A DNA stretch of 64,000 bases, from NCBI RefSeq assembly GCF_000284335.1, contig NC_017096.1, positions 868,001 through 932,000 on the forward strand, read 5' to 3'. A program made the translations under genes and the position numbers. Under the pieces are notes generated by a model. The model was not told the DNA's origin. It ran no database searches and saw nothing but the letters and a program-made list of their open reading frames with translations. Source of the DNA: Caldisericum exile AZM16c01. Lineage in GTDB: Bacteria; Caldisericota; Caldisericia; Caldisericales; Caldisericaceae. Below, one piece after another: positions 52,527-60,942 of the stretch; the stretch's first letter is position 1; each line of letters starts with the position of its first letter.

Positions 52527-54223
52527 TATGCCTCCATCCTATACCTATCAAGGATTTTATCATAAAGAGGTCTATAAACAAAATGATTGATTGAGTAGAC
52601 CATAAAAACAAGTGACACAAGAGCAAGTGTAAAAAGAGCTTTTTCATTCTGAGCCAAAGATGTATTTAAAAGTGCTCCGATACCTTCAACTGAAAACGGC
52701 TGTCCTTTTATGTCTATGTATTCTGCAACAACTAAAGCATTCCAGGCACCACCCATTGCAGTAATCGTGCCAGTAAGAAATGAAGGTAATATCGAAGGAA
52801 TTAACAATCTCCTTAGTCTTAAATTTCCTTTAACGCCGTAAGAGTCAACTACTTCAAGAAGATCATTGGGTATTGCCTTTAAACCTCCCAAAACAAGGAA
52901 GAAAATATACCACTGCATTCCCGTAAGAATTAGTATTATTGAAGATAACTCTAGTCCAAACTTGAAGGGCAAAAGAAAATAAAGAAGTAAAGGAAAGAAT
53001 GAAATAGCAGGGATTGATGAAAGTATTTGAAAAACAGGCAAAATAAAATTTGCTATCTTTTTTCTATTGTAGAGAAAAATTGCAAAAGGCACCGTCCACA
53101 ATACAGCAAACACATACGAGGAAAGAACTCGTAAGGTTGAAAATAATAGAGATCTCAAAACAATCAAAATATAGGAGAGCTTAAATGACAACGCAATGCT
53201 ATATATACCTTTGACCGTATAGAACACTATGTATATTACAGCAATTACAGAAGCCGCAAGCAAACCATACTTTATTATTCTCTCTACAATCTCAAATACT
53301 TTGAATCTGAAAACGTTTTTTAGATTAAGACGCTCGAATTCGATTTTATCAAAAGGCTTTTTAATTGCGTTAATGATACTGCCAACGAATTCCCAAAAGA
53401 TAATTACAATATCAAGGACTTCTCTTTCCTCCTCTTCACCCGGGCTTATCGAGTATCTAAATTTCCTTGACCACTGTAACAGTGGTCGCCACATAAACAT
53501 GTCAAGGAAAAATATTGTTACACCAAGGCTAAGAATTCCCAAAAGAACTAAACCAATTTTGTTTTCAGTCGCAGAAACAAGTATAAAACTTCCAATACCG
53601 GGAAGTCTGAAAGATTTTTCTCCCACAGCAAATATTTCAGATGCAACGAGAAAATACCAACCATTGGACCAACTTACAATGCTATTATAAATGATTTTTG
53701 GAACGGATGCAGGTATATAGAGCCTTCTGAGTTTAAGATTACAAACTGGGTCAAAAAATTCATAGGCTTCTTTAATATCCTTTGGTATTGCTTTAATGCT
53801 TTCGTAAACACCAAACGCAATATTCCACGATTGAGAAGTAAAAATAAGAAATATTGACGCAAGTTCAACACCAAGAATTGAATTTGGAAAAAGAGAAATA
53901 AAGAAAGCAATTGCAACAGGAAAGAACCCTAAAATTGGCACAGACTGAAGGATATCAAGTATTGGTATCATTAAGGCTTCTCTTCTTTCACTTGTTGCTG
54001 CAAGGTATCCATAGGTAAAAGCAAATAGAAGAGATATAACATATGCTGTAAACATTCTTATAAGGGACCGAAAGATATAATACGGAAGCGATGAAACCCT
54101 TAAATCTTCGACATAACTTGCAATGTTAATTTGTTTTTTATAAAAGGCATAAACAACTCCAATAAGAAGTATTATTATAAGCAATTGGGAAATTATTTGT
54201 GTTAGTATCCTTTTCTCTTTCAT
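52526..54223 (-). CDS. ABC permease with two fused membrane domains (NitT/TauT type)
   Basis: A 565-residue inner-membrane protein made of two tandem permease domains (about 1-260 and 310-565), each with an EAA-type loop: KDIKEAYEFFDPVCNLKLRRL near 148 (partly quoted) and NDLLEVVDSYGVKGNLRLRRL near 455. The fused form probably provides both halves of the channel in one chain. It lies between the TIGR04076 gene and the ATPase. The substrate is unknown. Confidence 0.9.
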   Translation of the reverse strand: MKEKRILTQIISQLLIIILLIGVVYAFYKKQINIASYVEDLRVSSLPYYIFRSLIRMFTAYVISLLFAFTYGYLAATSERREALMIPILDILQSVPILGFFPVAIAFFISLFPNSILGVELASIFLIFTSQSWNIAFGVYESIKAIPKDIKEAYEFFDPVCNLKLRRLYIPASVPKIIYNSIVSWSNGWYFLVASEIFAVGEKSFRLPGIGSFILVSATENKIGLVLLGILSLGVTIFFLDMFMWRPLLQWSRKFRYSISPGEEEEREVLDIVIIFWEFVGSIINAIKKPFDKIEFERLNLKNVFRFKVFEIVERIIKYGLLAASVIAVIYIVFYTVKGIYSIALSFKLSYILIVLRSLLFSTLRVLSSYVFAVLWTVPFAIFLYNRKKIANFILPVFQILSSIPAISFFPLLLYFLLPFKFGLELSSIILILTGMQWYIFFLVLGGLKAIPNDLLEVVDSYGVKGNLRLRRLLIPSILPSFLTGTITAMGGAWNALVVAEYIDIKGQPFSVEGIGALLNTSLAQNEKALFTLALVSLVFMVYSINHFVYRPLYDKILDRYRMEA

Positions 54224-54226
54224 CTT

Positions 54227-54532
54227 CTAAAAAGCGGGTGGATTTTCCTCATTTATTTCATCTTCTTTTTCTCTTATAATTTCAAATACAACAGTATTAT
54301 AAGGATCCGGACAAGAAACATACGTCTTGTTTTCGTCTTTTTCCCATGGTAACCTTCCACCATAGCGGAGCGGCGTTATAAAAGGCCACAAGGAAACAAA
54401 GGCCCAGCCACAGAAATTAATTGGAACTGGTTGGCCGTTTTCATTTATTTCAAACTCATCTCCAACTTTTAAATTGGCAGAGCATGTTCCTCTTACTTCA
54501 ACAACTCTTATCTTTATCCTGTATATGGCCAT
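54227..54532 (-). CDS. TIGR04076 family protein
   Basis: A 101-residue protein with the TIGR04076 pattern: IRVVEVRGTCSANLKVGDEF, CGWAFVSLWPFITPLRYGG and VSCPDPYNTVVFEI (each partly quoted), including three conserved cysteines. Its function is unknown. It heads a run of ten closely packed minus-strand genes. The ATG at 54532 has no Shine-Dalgarno, and a TAAAAT box ends 8 nt before it, suggesting a leaderless mRNA. Confidence 0.82.
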   Translation of the reverse strand: MAIYRIKIRVVEVRGTCSANLKVGDEFEINENGQPVPINFCGWAFVSLWPFITPLRYGGRLPWEKDENKTYVSCPDPYNTVVFEIIREKEDEINEENPPAF

Positions 54533-54540
54533 ATCATTTC

Positions 54541-54568
54541 ATTTTATTAAAAATATGTATTTTTCCAA
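54541..54568 (-). promoter_or_regulatory. Promoter of the ten-gene minus operon, candidate leaderless
   Basis: On the minus strand: TTGGAA (54563-54568), 16-bp spacer, TAAAAT (54541-54546), 8 nt before the ATG at 54532. Confidence 0.55.
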
Positions 54569-54590
54569 ATACAAATAGGAACATTTTGTG

Positions 54591-54596
54591 TATAAT
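54591..54596 (+). promoter_or_regulatory. -10 box of the phospholipase D-like gene, candidate leaderless
   Basis: TATAAT, 6 nt before the ATG at 54603. No Shine-Dalgarno and no clear -35 hexamer. Confidence 0.45.
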
Positions 54597-54602
54597 TCAA
54601 GT

Positions 54603-55640
54603 ATGGGAAAAGAGAAAATTGATAGAAGTATCAAAGAAAAGGTTCTTGGCAAAAAGGCTTATGTCTATAATGTAATTATTTCGGTTTTGTTCATTGTCCT
54701 TCTTTTTGTATATTACAAGTTAATCCCGCAGCAAAGTACACCAGCAATTCAATCTTATAGTGGTACTGTCAATATTTTTTACACCCCTGATATGGGAAAA
54801 ACTTCAGTAGTAGATGGAATAAAAAATGCAAAAAACTCAATCGATATCGAAATTTACACATTCTCAGATACAGAAATTCTCCAAGAACTTGTTAGCGCCA
54901 AAAAAAGAGGCGTAAAGATACGGGTTATTCTTGAGGAAAACCCGTATGGTGGATACAGTGCAAACAAAGAAACAAAGGATAAACTTTCTTACTATGGGAT
55001 AGAAACGAAATGGGATAACAAGGCTTATAACTACACACATTCAAAGTTCATGATTATTGATAGTAGAACTGGCTATATAATGACACTCAATTTTACAAAA
55101 TCTGCTTTTACTAAAAATAGAGAATTTGGGGTTATTGTAAATGATGAAAATATCGTGCAGGAACTTATTAAAATTTTTGAGGCTGATTGGAAGAGGTCAC
55201 CATACAATCCAAAAGGAGATACTCCTCTTGTTGTAAGTCCTGAAAATTCAAGAGAAAAGATTGAAACTCTTCTTAAAAGCGCAATAGGTGAAATTCTCAT
55301 TTATGCAGAGGAAATTCAAGATCCATCGGTTATGGACATATTGAAAAAGCGTAGAGCATATGGTGCAGATGTGAAAATAATTATTGCAGACCCAAAGAAT
55401 ATTCAGGGAAACGATGTGGTAATATCAGAATTAAAAAGATACGGTATTGACATCAAATATATAACGAGCCCATTTATTCATGCAAAGATAATCATTGTTG
55501 ACAGAAAGTATGCATTTGTGGGATCGGAAAACCTATCTTCAAATTCACTGGACAATAACAGAGAGGTTGGAATTATTCTTTCAAATCCCGAGGTTATAGA
55601 TAAATTGAGAGAGGTTTTCTTCTGGGACTTTGCAAAATAA
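54603..55640 (+). CDS. Phospholipase D-like (HKD) protein with N-terminal membrane anchor
   Basis: A 345-residue phospholipase D superfamily protein. One membrane segment (about 20-40) anchors it, with the catalytic part probably outside the membrane. Two HKD motifs are present: HSKFMIIDS (near 147) and HAKIIIVDR (near 300), followed by NFTKSAF and SENLSSNSLDNNREVG. It may be a phosphodiesterase or nuclease such as Nuc, or a lipid-modifying enzyme. The ATG at 54603 is preferred over a GTG at 54588 because the latter lies upstream of the -10 box. It converges on malQ. Confidence 0.85.
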   Translation: MGKEKIDRSIKEKVLGKKAYVYNVIISVLFIVLLFVYYKLIPQQSTPAIQSYSGTVNIFYTPDMGKTSVVDGIKNAKNSIDIEIYTFSDTEILQELVSAKKRGVKIRVILEENPYGGYSANKETKDKLSYYGIETKWDNKAYNYTHSKFMIIDSRTGYIMTLNFTKSAFTKNREFGVIVNDENIVQELIKIFEADWKRSPYNPKGDTPLVVSPENSREKIETLLKSAIGEILIYAEEIQDPSVMDILKKRRAYGADVKIIIADPKNIQGNDVVISELKRYGIDIKYITSPFIHAKIIIVDRKYAFVGSENLSSNSLDNNREVGIILSNPEVIDKLREVFFWDFAK

Positions 55641-55650
55641 ATGAATGAAT

Positions 55651-57138
55651 TCACCGTCCGTAAACTTCTGTAATTTCCTTTAGTTGTAAAAATTTTTCCT
55701 CATCTATATCGCTAAATTTTAATTTGAAGCGCCAATTTCCCGTCGATGTGCCTGGAGTATTCACTCTAAAGCGTTCATCGAGACCCAAAACATCCTGGAC
55801 AGGAACAATTGAAAATTGTGCAATAGAAGAGTGAGCAAGTCTTATTAAATCAAAATTAATTGTTTGAATCGTTATTGCCTTCCCCAAGTATTTTTCAAGA
55901 TACTCCTTGCCTTTTTCTGTAAGTTCATATTTAAACCAACCCACTGTTGTGTTATGATCATGTGTGCCTGTATACACAACCGTTGGATTTTTATAATTAT
56001 GTGGAAGATACCCGTTTTCAGGAGATCCATCAAATGCAAATTGAAGAATCCTCATATTTGGAATATTGTAGTGCTCAATTACCTCTACAACATCCTCTGT
56101 AATTAGTCCAAGATCTTCTGCTATAAAAGGCATCGATGGAAAATGATTTTTAATGGCGTCAAAAAATTCATACACAGGAACCCTTATCCAGTCGCCAACT
56201 TTTGCATTTTCTCGCCCTGCATCTATTGCGTAATATGCAACAAATCCTCTAAAGTGATCAATCCTTACGATGTCTACAAATTTTAAAAGATGAGAAATTC
56301 TTCTTATCCACCATTCAAAACCTATTTCTTTATGCTTATCCCAATTATAAACAGGATTACCCCATAATTGTCCATTTTCATTGAAGTAATCCGGCGGAAC
56401 TCCTGCAACTTTTATAGGATACCCTTCCTCATTTAAGTTAAATAACTCTCTATTTGCCCACACATCAGGGCTATCGAGATCAACGTATATTGGAAGATCT
56501 CCAATTATTTCAATTCCGTTTTCATTTGCATAGGCTTTCATCTCCAAGAGCTGTTTGTATGCGATAAATTGTAAAAATTTAACAAAACGAATTTCATCTT
56601 TTAAAATATCTTTTGCAAGATTTAAGGCAACTTTGTCTCTATTTTTAAACTCTAAAGGCCACTCTTGCCACGGTTTATTTCCAAATCTCTTTTTTAATGC
56701 TGTGAAATTTGCATAATCATCTAACCAAAAAGAATTCTCAGCACAAAATTTCTCAAATTCATCACTTTCTTTAAAATTTTTGAACGCAACACCAAAGGCC
56801 CTGAATTTATTCTCAATAACTTCTCCAAAGGGAACAATATTAGATTCCACAACTTCGTAATCAGAAAGATTGCTTTCAAGAAGTCCTTCTTCTTTAAGTT
56901 TTTCAAGACTTATAAACAACGGATTTATTGCAAAAGCGGATACTGAGTGATACGGCGAATTGTCAAAGAAAGGCTCCGTTGGGCCTATCGGTAAAATCTG
57001 CATTAATTTTTGAGATGAGTTTTTAAGTAAATCAATAAAATTCTTTGCTGAATATCCAACATCACCAATTCCAAACTTACTTGGCAAACTTGTAATGTGA
57101 ACTAAAACTCCACTTTTTCGAATATTTTTTCCTCTCAT
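55651..57138 (-). CDS. malQ: 4-alpha-glucanotransferase (amylomaltase)
   Basis: A 495-residue GH77 enzyme that transfers alpha-1,4-glucan segments between maltodextrins. SGVLVHITSLPSKFGIGD at residues 9-26, the nucleophile region RIDHFRGFVAYY (near 290), the acid/base region AEDLGLITEDV (near 338) and TGTHDHNTTVGW (near 390) are diagnostic. It is cytoplasmic and works with GH57 and glycogen genes elsewhere in the window. The start follows AGGAGATT. A predicted leader of about 115 nt contains two stem-loops. Confidence 0.95.
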   Translation of the reverse strand: MRGKNIRKSGVLVHITSLPSKFGIGDVGYSAKNFIDLLKNSSQKLMQILPIGPTEPFFDNSPYHSVSAFAINPLFISLEKLKEEGLLESNLSDYEVVESNIVPFGEVIENKFRAFGVAFKNFKESDEFEKFCAENSFWLDDYANFTALKKRFGNKPWQEWPLEFKNRDKVALNLAKDILKDEIRFVKFLQFIAYKQLLEMKAYANENGIEIIGDLPIYVDLDSPDVWANRELFNLNEEGYPIKVAGVPPDYFNENGQLWGNPVYNWDKHKEIGFEWWIRRISHLLKFVDIVRIDHFRGFVAYYAIDAGRENAKVGDWIRVPVYEFFDAIKNHFPSMPFIAEDLGLITEDVVEVIEHYNIPNMRILQFAFDGSPENGYLPHNYKNPTVVYTGTHDHNTTVGWFKYELTEKGKEYLEKYLGKAITIQTINFDLIRLAHSSIAQFSIVPVQDVLGLDERFRVNTPGTSTGNWRFKLKFSDIDEEKFLQLKEITEVYGR

Positions 57139-57171
57139 ATTCCAATCTCCTAAAATATATTTTCAATGCCT

Positions 57172-57255
57172 GCAAAGTTTCTTAGCCAAATCTAAAGCAA
57201 TTCTCCACTCAATATGTATAAGAAACTTTTGCTTAATTGTAGGTCGTTATCCTAC
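57172..57255 (-). promoter_or_regulatory. Structured malQ mRNA leader (two stem-loops)
   Basis: Stem 1, at the predicted 5' end: GTAGG (57239-57243) with CCTAC (57251-57255). Stem 2: GCAAAGTTTCTTA (57172-57184) pairs with TAAGAAACTTTTGC (57219-57232) apart from one bulged base, enclosing 34 nt. Stem 2 ends about 33 nt before the malQ ATG. It may be a cis-regulatory RNA or transcript-stabilising element. Confidence 0.5.
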
Positions 57256-57259
57256 TTAA

Positions 57260-57290
57260 AGTATACCATTAATTGAGGTTTTTTTGTCGA
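57260..57290 (-). promoter_or_regulatory. malQ promoter candidate
   Basis: On the minus strand: TCGACA (57285-57290), a long 19-bp spacer, TATACT (57260-57265). A start near 57253 would place the first hairpin at the very 5' end of the mRNA. Confidence 0.4.
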
Positions 57291-57373
57291 ATTTTCAACA
57301 AAGAGAAAATAAAATGCCCAACAGATATAATTGACCTAAATCTTCAAGTATTTGATTGAGTTTGCTACAATAA

Positions 57374-57420
57374 ATTTCCCCAAGCGAAACTTTTAAGGGA
57401 GTATTAAAGCTTTGGGAAAT
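57374..57420. other. Stem-loop, function unknown
   Basis: ATTTCCCCAAGC (57374-57385) and GCTTTGGGAAAT (57409-57420) pair at 11 of 12 positions around 23 nt. It could form in RNA from either strand. Confidence 0.45.
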
Positions 57421-57575
57421 GTTTTTGAAACAGTTTAAAGTTTATTAACCAGTAAAGAAGTGTAAATAAAACGATCTATTGAACCTTGGAAATTTTTTAT
57501 ACTCATATTCAAATTTTTCATTGCCTTTGCATTTAGTAACTCAACTTTTAAGTTTCAATAAACATTTCATAGTCC

Positions 57576-57630
57576 TGCAACCAGATAGGAGTTTTATGCA
57601 CATAAAAGTTGTATTTTATCTGAAATTGCA
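57576..57630. other. Nested stem-loop, function unknown
   Basis: Three nested arms: TGCAA/TTGCA (57576-57580, 57626-57630), CAGATA/TATCTG (57582-57587, 57617-57622) and TTTTAT/ATAAAA (57592-57597, 57602-57607) around a GCAC loop. Nesting of three arms is more than expected by chance from base composition, but I assign no family. Confidence 0.4.
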
Positions 57631-57967
57631 TTTTCAAGAAACATTGATTTTGAAAAGTGCCGTATGATTTAATTTGTTTATGACGAAAGCGATTTAAAAA
57701 AATCAAAAACTACACAGTGCATATTATCTAAACTTTAAATAGATCTTCTTGGAATTAAGAAAACAATGGCTTACAAACTCAATAAAGTGCTTCTATCCTT
57801 TTATTATACCTTTATTAATACAACCTAATAAAAAGGAATCTTAGGAAAAGGCTAATTTTTCGTTTGAATAGGATAAGTTTTCAAACGTTAGAATATGAAA
57901 ACCAATAAAAAAGTTTGTGGAGTCAAGCTAAGACAGTTATCTAGTTTAGAAACTCATAAAATAAATT

Positions 57968-58043
57968 TGGCTCCCCGTGTAGGACTCGAACCTACAACCT
58001 AGTGGTTAACAGCCACCCGCTCTGCCGGTTGAGCTAACGGGGA
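57968..58043 (-). tRNA. tRNA-Asn (GTT anticodon)
   Basis: 76 nt on the minus strand. The acceptor stem TCCCCGT pairs with ACGGGGA, the D-arm starts TAGCTC, the anticodon loop is CTGTTAACC with GUU, and the T-arm is GTAGG-TTCGAGT-CCTAC. The discriminator is G and the 3' CCA is encoded (57968-57970). All stems pair. It is transcribed in the same direction as the radical SAM gene, from a promoter of its own. Confidence 0.95.
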
Positions 58044-58060
58044 ACCCGGTCTCGCTATAT

Positions 58061-58088
58061 AGAATAATAAATTTTTTCTTTTTGTCAA
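58061..58088 (-). promoter_or_regulatory. tRNA-Asn promoter
   Basis: On the minus strand: TTGACA (58083-58088), 16-bp spacer, TATTCT (58061-58066), about 18 bp before the tRNA 5' end. The TGA in TTGACA is the stop codon of the radical SAM gene. Confidence 0.6.
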
Positions 58089-59887
58089 GAGGCTGAAACC
58101 TTTTTCTCAAGAATTGGGCAAAATAAAGGTATATTTATACCACACCCGGCACAAATGCCATTCCTACAATCTTCAGTTATAACGCCGTTTATTGCATTCT
58201 TATATTCTTTCAATAAAAATTGCTTTGAAACTCCAGAATCTATATGCTCCCAGGGGAGTTTTTCATCTGTTTTAAACTCCCTTAAATATAGATTCATATC
58301 AACGCTTTCCTCTTCAAAAGCCCTTTTCCAGATTTCAAAATTGAAATGCTCGCTCCATGAATCCATTTTTGCACCAAGCTTAAACGCTTTTTCGATAACG
58401 TTTGAAATTTGTCTATCACCCCTATCAAGAATTACTTCAAGCGCACTCATCCTAAAATCGGAAAAATCAACTTTTACATTCCTTATTCTCAATTCTTTTA
58501 AAAGAACTCTCTTTTTTTCTTCAAGAGATTCAATGCTCTCAAATTGAGCCCATTGGAATGGAGTATTTGGTTGTGGCATAAACGGATTAATACTCAAATG
58601 AATCTCAAAAGGCTTTCTAAATGCTTTGTTTGCTTCGCCAACTTTAAGCATTTCTTTTGTTAATGTTACAATCTCAAGAACATCCTCCATCGTTTCAGTG
58701 GGAAGGCCAACGATATAGTAAAATTTCAGCGTATGAAATCCAAGAGAAACAGCCGTTTTTACCACATTAAGAATTTCTTCATTTGAAATCGTTTTATTGA
58801 TTACTCGTCTAAGTCTTGGCGTTGCAGCCTCAATTGCAAAAGTAAGACTATGAACTTTTTGTTCAAGAATTGCCTCTCCAAGTTCCTTGGTAAATTTATC
58901 AATTCTAAGCGAAGGAAGTGATATAGATACATTAAAATCCTTTGTTAGTTTCCTAATAAGGGCAATTAAGCCATTCATATCTGAATAATCGTTAGTGCTC
59001 AAAGACAGGAACGTAATCTCTTCATAACCTGTATTTTTTAATACTTCATAAGAATATTCTTCTATTTTCTCAATGCTCCTCTCTCGTACAGGCCTATAGA
59101 CAACACCTGCTTCGCAAAACCTACAACCACGAGTGCAACCTCTAAAAATTTCAACATACGCCTTATCCATTATTATACTTCCAAGTGGAACAATAGGCTT
59201 TGTCGGAAAATATGAATGCTCAAAATCTTTTATTGCATCTTTTACTACTTTTTTACCATTTTTCTCAACTATTAAACTGTTGTACTTTTCGAATTCAAAA
59301 AATTTAGGGACATAAACGCCTCTTATCTTTGAAACTTCTTCCAAAAATTTTTCTTTATCTTTTATTTCCTTTCCAATTTCAAGGATTTTTATAAATGAAT
59401 TTTCTCCCTCTCCTAAAACAAAAAAGTCCATAAACTTTGAAAGAGGCTCTGGATTATACGAAGAAGTTCCACCCATAAAAATAATGGGACGATTTCTTTT
59501 GTCTGCGTGTAAAGGAATCATTGACAAATCAAGTATGTTAAGTATATTCGTGTAGTCAAGTCCAGTTTGAACGGAAAACCCAATAAGATCAAATTCATTC
59601 AACGGTGTTCTTGATTCAAGAGAAAATAATGGTATTGACTTTTGCCTTAAATACTCTTCAAGATCTCTCAAAGGTGCAAATGCTCTTTCAACGGAAACTC
59701 CATTTAACTCATTTCCGAGGTGATACAGAATTTTGAAACCAAAAGAGGACATGCCAACTTCATATGTATCGGGATATACAAGCGCAACTTTTAGTAATCC
59801 AATGCCCTCTTTATGGATACTATTAAATTCATTTCCAAAATAATAATAAGGCTTCTTAAATTTTATAAGTTCATAATCCTTAATCAT
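58085..59887 (-). CDS. Radical SAM protein, TIGR03960-like (B12-binding type)
   Basis: A 600-residue radical SAM protein. An N-terminal B12-binding-like region (VALVYPDTYEVGMSSFG near 32) precedes the cluster motif CTRGCRFCEAG (CxxxCxxC near 254). The C-terminus has a CRNGICAGCGI cysteine motif near 580. This matches the TIGR03960 family, which in other bacteria precedes TIGR03936 and ribonuclease G genes near mreB/min loci. Its reaction is unknown to me. It starts inside the end of rodA (4-nt overlap), so it belongs to the cell-shape operon. Confidence 0.85.
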   Translation of the reverse strand: MIKDYELIKFKKPYYYFGNEFNSIHKEGIGLLKVALVYPDTYEVGMSSFGFKILYHLGNELNGVSVERAFAPLRDLEEYLRQKSIPLFSLESRTPLNEFDLIGFSVQTGLDYTNILNILDLSMIPLHADKRNRPIIFMGGTSSYNPEPLSKFMDFFVLGEGENSFIKILEIGKEIKDKEKFLEEVSKIRGVYVPKFFEFEKYNSLIVEKNGKKVVKDAIKDFEHSYFPTKPIVPLGSIIMDKAYVEIFRGCTRGCRFCEAGVVYRPVRERSIEKIEEYSYEVLKNTGYEEITFLSLSTNDYSDMNGLIALIRKLTKDFNVSISLPSLRIDKFTKELGEAILEQKVHSLTFAIEAATPRLRRVINKTISNEEILNVVKTAVSLGFHTLKFYYIVGLPTETMEDVLEIVTLTKEMLKVGEANKAFRKPFEIHLSINPFMPQPNTPFQWAQFESIESLEEKKRVLLKELRIRNVKVDFSDFRMSALEVILDRGDRQISNVIEKAFKLGAKMDSWSEHFNFEIWKRAFEEESVDMNLYLREFKTDEKLPWEHIDSGVSKQFLLKEYKNAINGVITEDCRNGICAGCGINIPLFCPILEKKVSAS

Positions 59888-60942
59888 AGGTTAATTTCAT
59901 CCTTATAATTATACACGCTTACCGAAAGCCCCAGTGCAAGAAAATTCACAATTTCTGAACTTCCCCCGAAACTTAAAAAAGGCAAGGGGACTCCTGTAAC
60001 CGGCATAATACCCATGTTCATTCCAGCGTTAATGAGTATTTGAAAGAAAAACATTGCAAATACACCAAGCGCAATTGCTCTTCCGAAAATATTTTTTGTC
60101 GAAAACGCTGCCTTTGAAGTAAAGTATAAAATGTAAGAATAACATAGTAAAACCACAACAACTCCTATAAAACCCCAAATTTCTCCAATTGCCGAAAGTA
60201 TAAAATCAGCATATTGCACAGGAACAAAGTTAAGTTTAGTCATTGTACTTCCTGAAATTCCTTTTCCAAAAAGTCTTCCTGAACTAAATGAAATTATGGA
60301 TTGTAGAACATTATAGCCACTTCCCAATGGATCTCGGTATGGATCAAAGAAAGTTAAAATCCTTTCAATTTGGTACGGTTTGAGTATTTTTGGTAACAGC
60401 GGAATCATAGACAGCGCTAAAATAACCAATGTTAATGCATATTTGTAGTGAAGAAAAGCCAAAATTAAGAAAAAGTAAATGAACGCAAACACAAGAGAAG
60501 TTCCCATATCAGGTTGCAAAAATACAATCATCGCATATGGTATAAGTAATAATGCAGAATATACAAATTTTTGAAAGTTATTCCACATTTTATGTTCATA
60601 AATCCAGGCCAGGACTATTATGAGAGAAATTTTTGCAAATTCGGAAGGTTGTATTGTAAAAAGCCCTGCAATACTTATCCACCTTCTCGAACTATTTATT
60701 GCAACACCCACTATAAGGACACCAATAAGAAGCACTAAAACTGCTGAATAAAGTGGGATTGCATAGAATTTGTATACTCTAAAGTTTACTGAAGAAACAA
60801 TTAAAAAAATGAAGAACCCTGCAAGAAAATAAATAACTTCTTTTGGCACAAATTTCCTAAAATTGATAATATAAAGCGCAGTTATCGAAAAAAACGTCAA
60901 AATTGTAACAGAAAAAATTAATAAATATGGAACTTTTCTCAC
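59884..60942 (-). CDS. rodA: RodA, SEDS-family peptidoglycan polymerase
   Basis: A 352-residue SEDS protein with about ten membrane segments. RRWISIAGLFTIQPSEFAKI near residue 86 (partly quoted), FLQPDMGTSLVF near 140 and PVTGVPLPFLSFGGSS near 314 are family signatures. It polymerises peptidoglycan for side-wall growth with the PBP2 encoded at 62610. It overlaps minE and the radical SAM gene by 4 nt each. Confidence 0.94.
   Translation of the reverse strand: MRKVPYLLIFSVTILTFFSITALYIINFRKFVPKEVIYFLAGFFIFLIVSSVNFRVYKFYAIPLYSAVLVLLIGVLIVGVAINSSRRWISIAGLFTIQPSEFAKISLIIVLAWIYEHKMWNNFQKFVYSALLLIPYAMIVFLQPDMGTSLVFAFIYFFLILAFLHYKYALTLVILALSMIPLLPKILKPYQIERILTFFDPYRDPLGSGYNVLQSIISFSSGRLFGKGISGSTMTKLNFVPVQYADFILSAIGEIWGFIGVVVVLLCYSYILYFTSKAAFSTKNIFGRAIALGVFAMFFFQILINAGMNMGIMPVTGVPLPFLSFGGSSEIVNFLALGLSVSVYNYKDEINL

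Larger units (their letters stand above)
57139..57967. other. 829-bp noncoding region rich in inverted repeats
   Basis: No convincing reading frame in either strand: the longest open frame (57479-57667, plus) has no ribosome-binding site or protein-like pattern. The region holds the malQ leader and promoter (57139-57290) and at least two further stem-loop regions (57374-57420 and 57576-57630). It lies between tRNA-Asn and malQ, both on the minus strand. I do not recognise a known RNA family (no RNase P, tmRNA, SRP or 6S signature). It is the only large gap in a densely packed window. Confidence 0.6.

Noticed and set aside
57479-57667. 62-codon open frame in the large intergenic region
   Set aside because: No ribosome-binding site, an unusual composition, and the frame crosses the nested stem-loop at 57576-57630.
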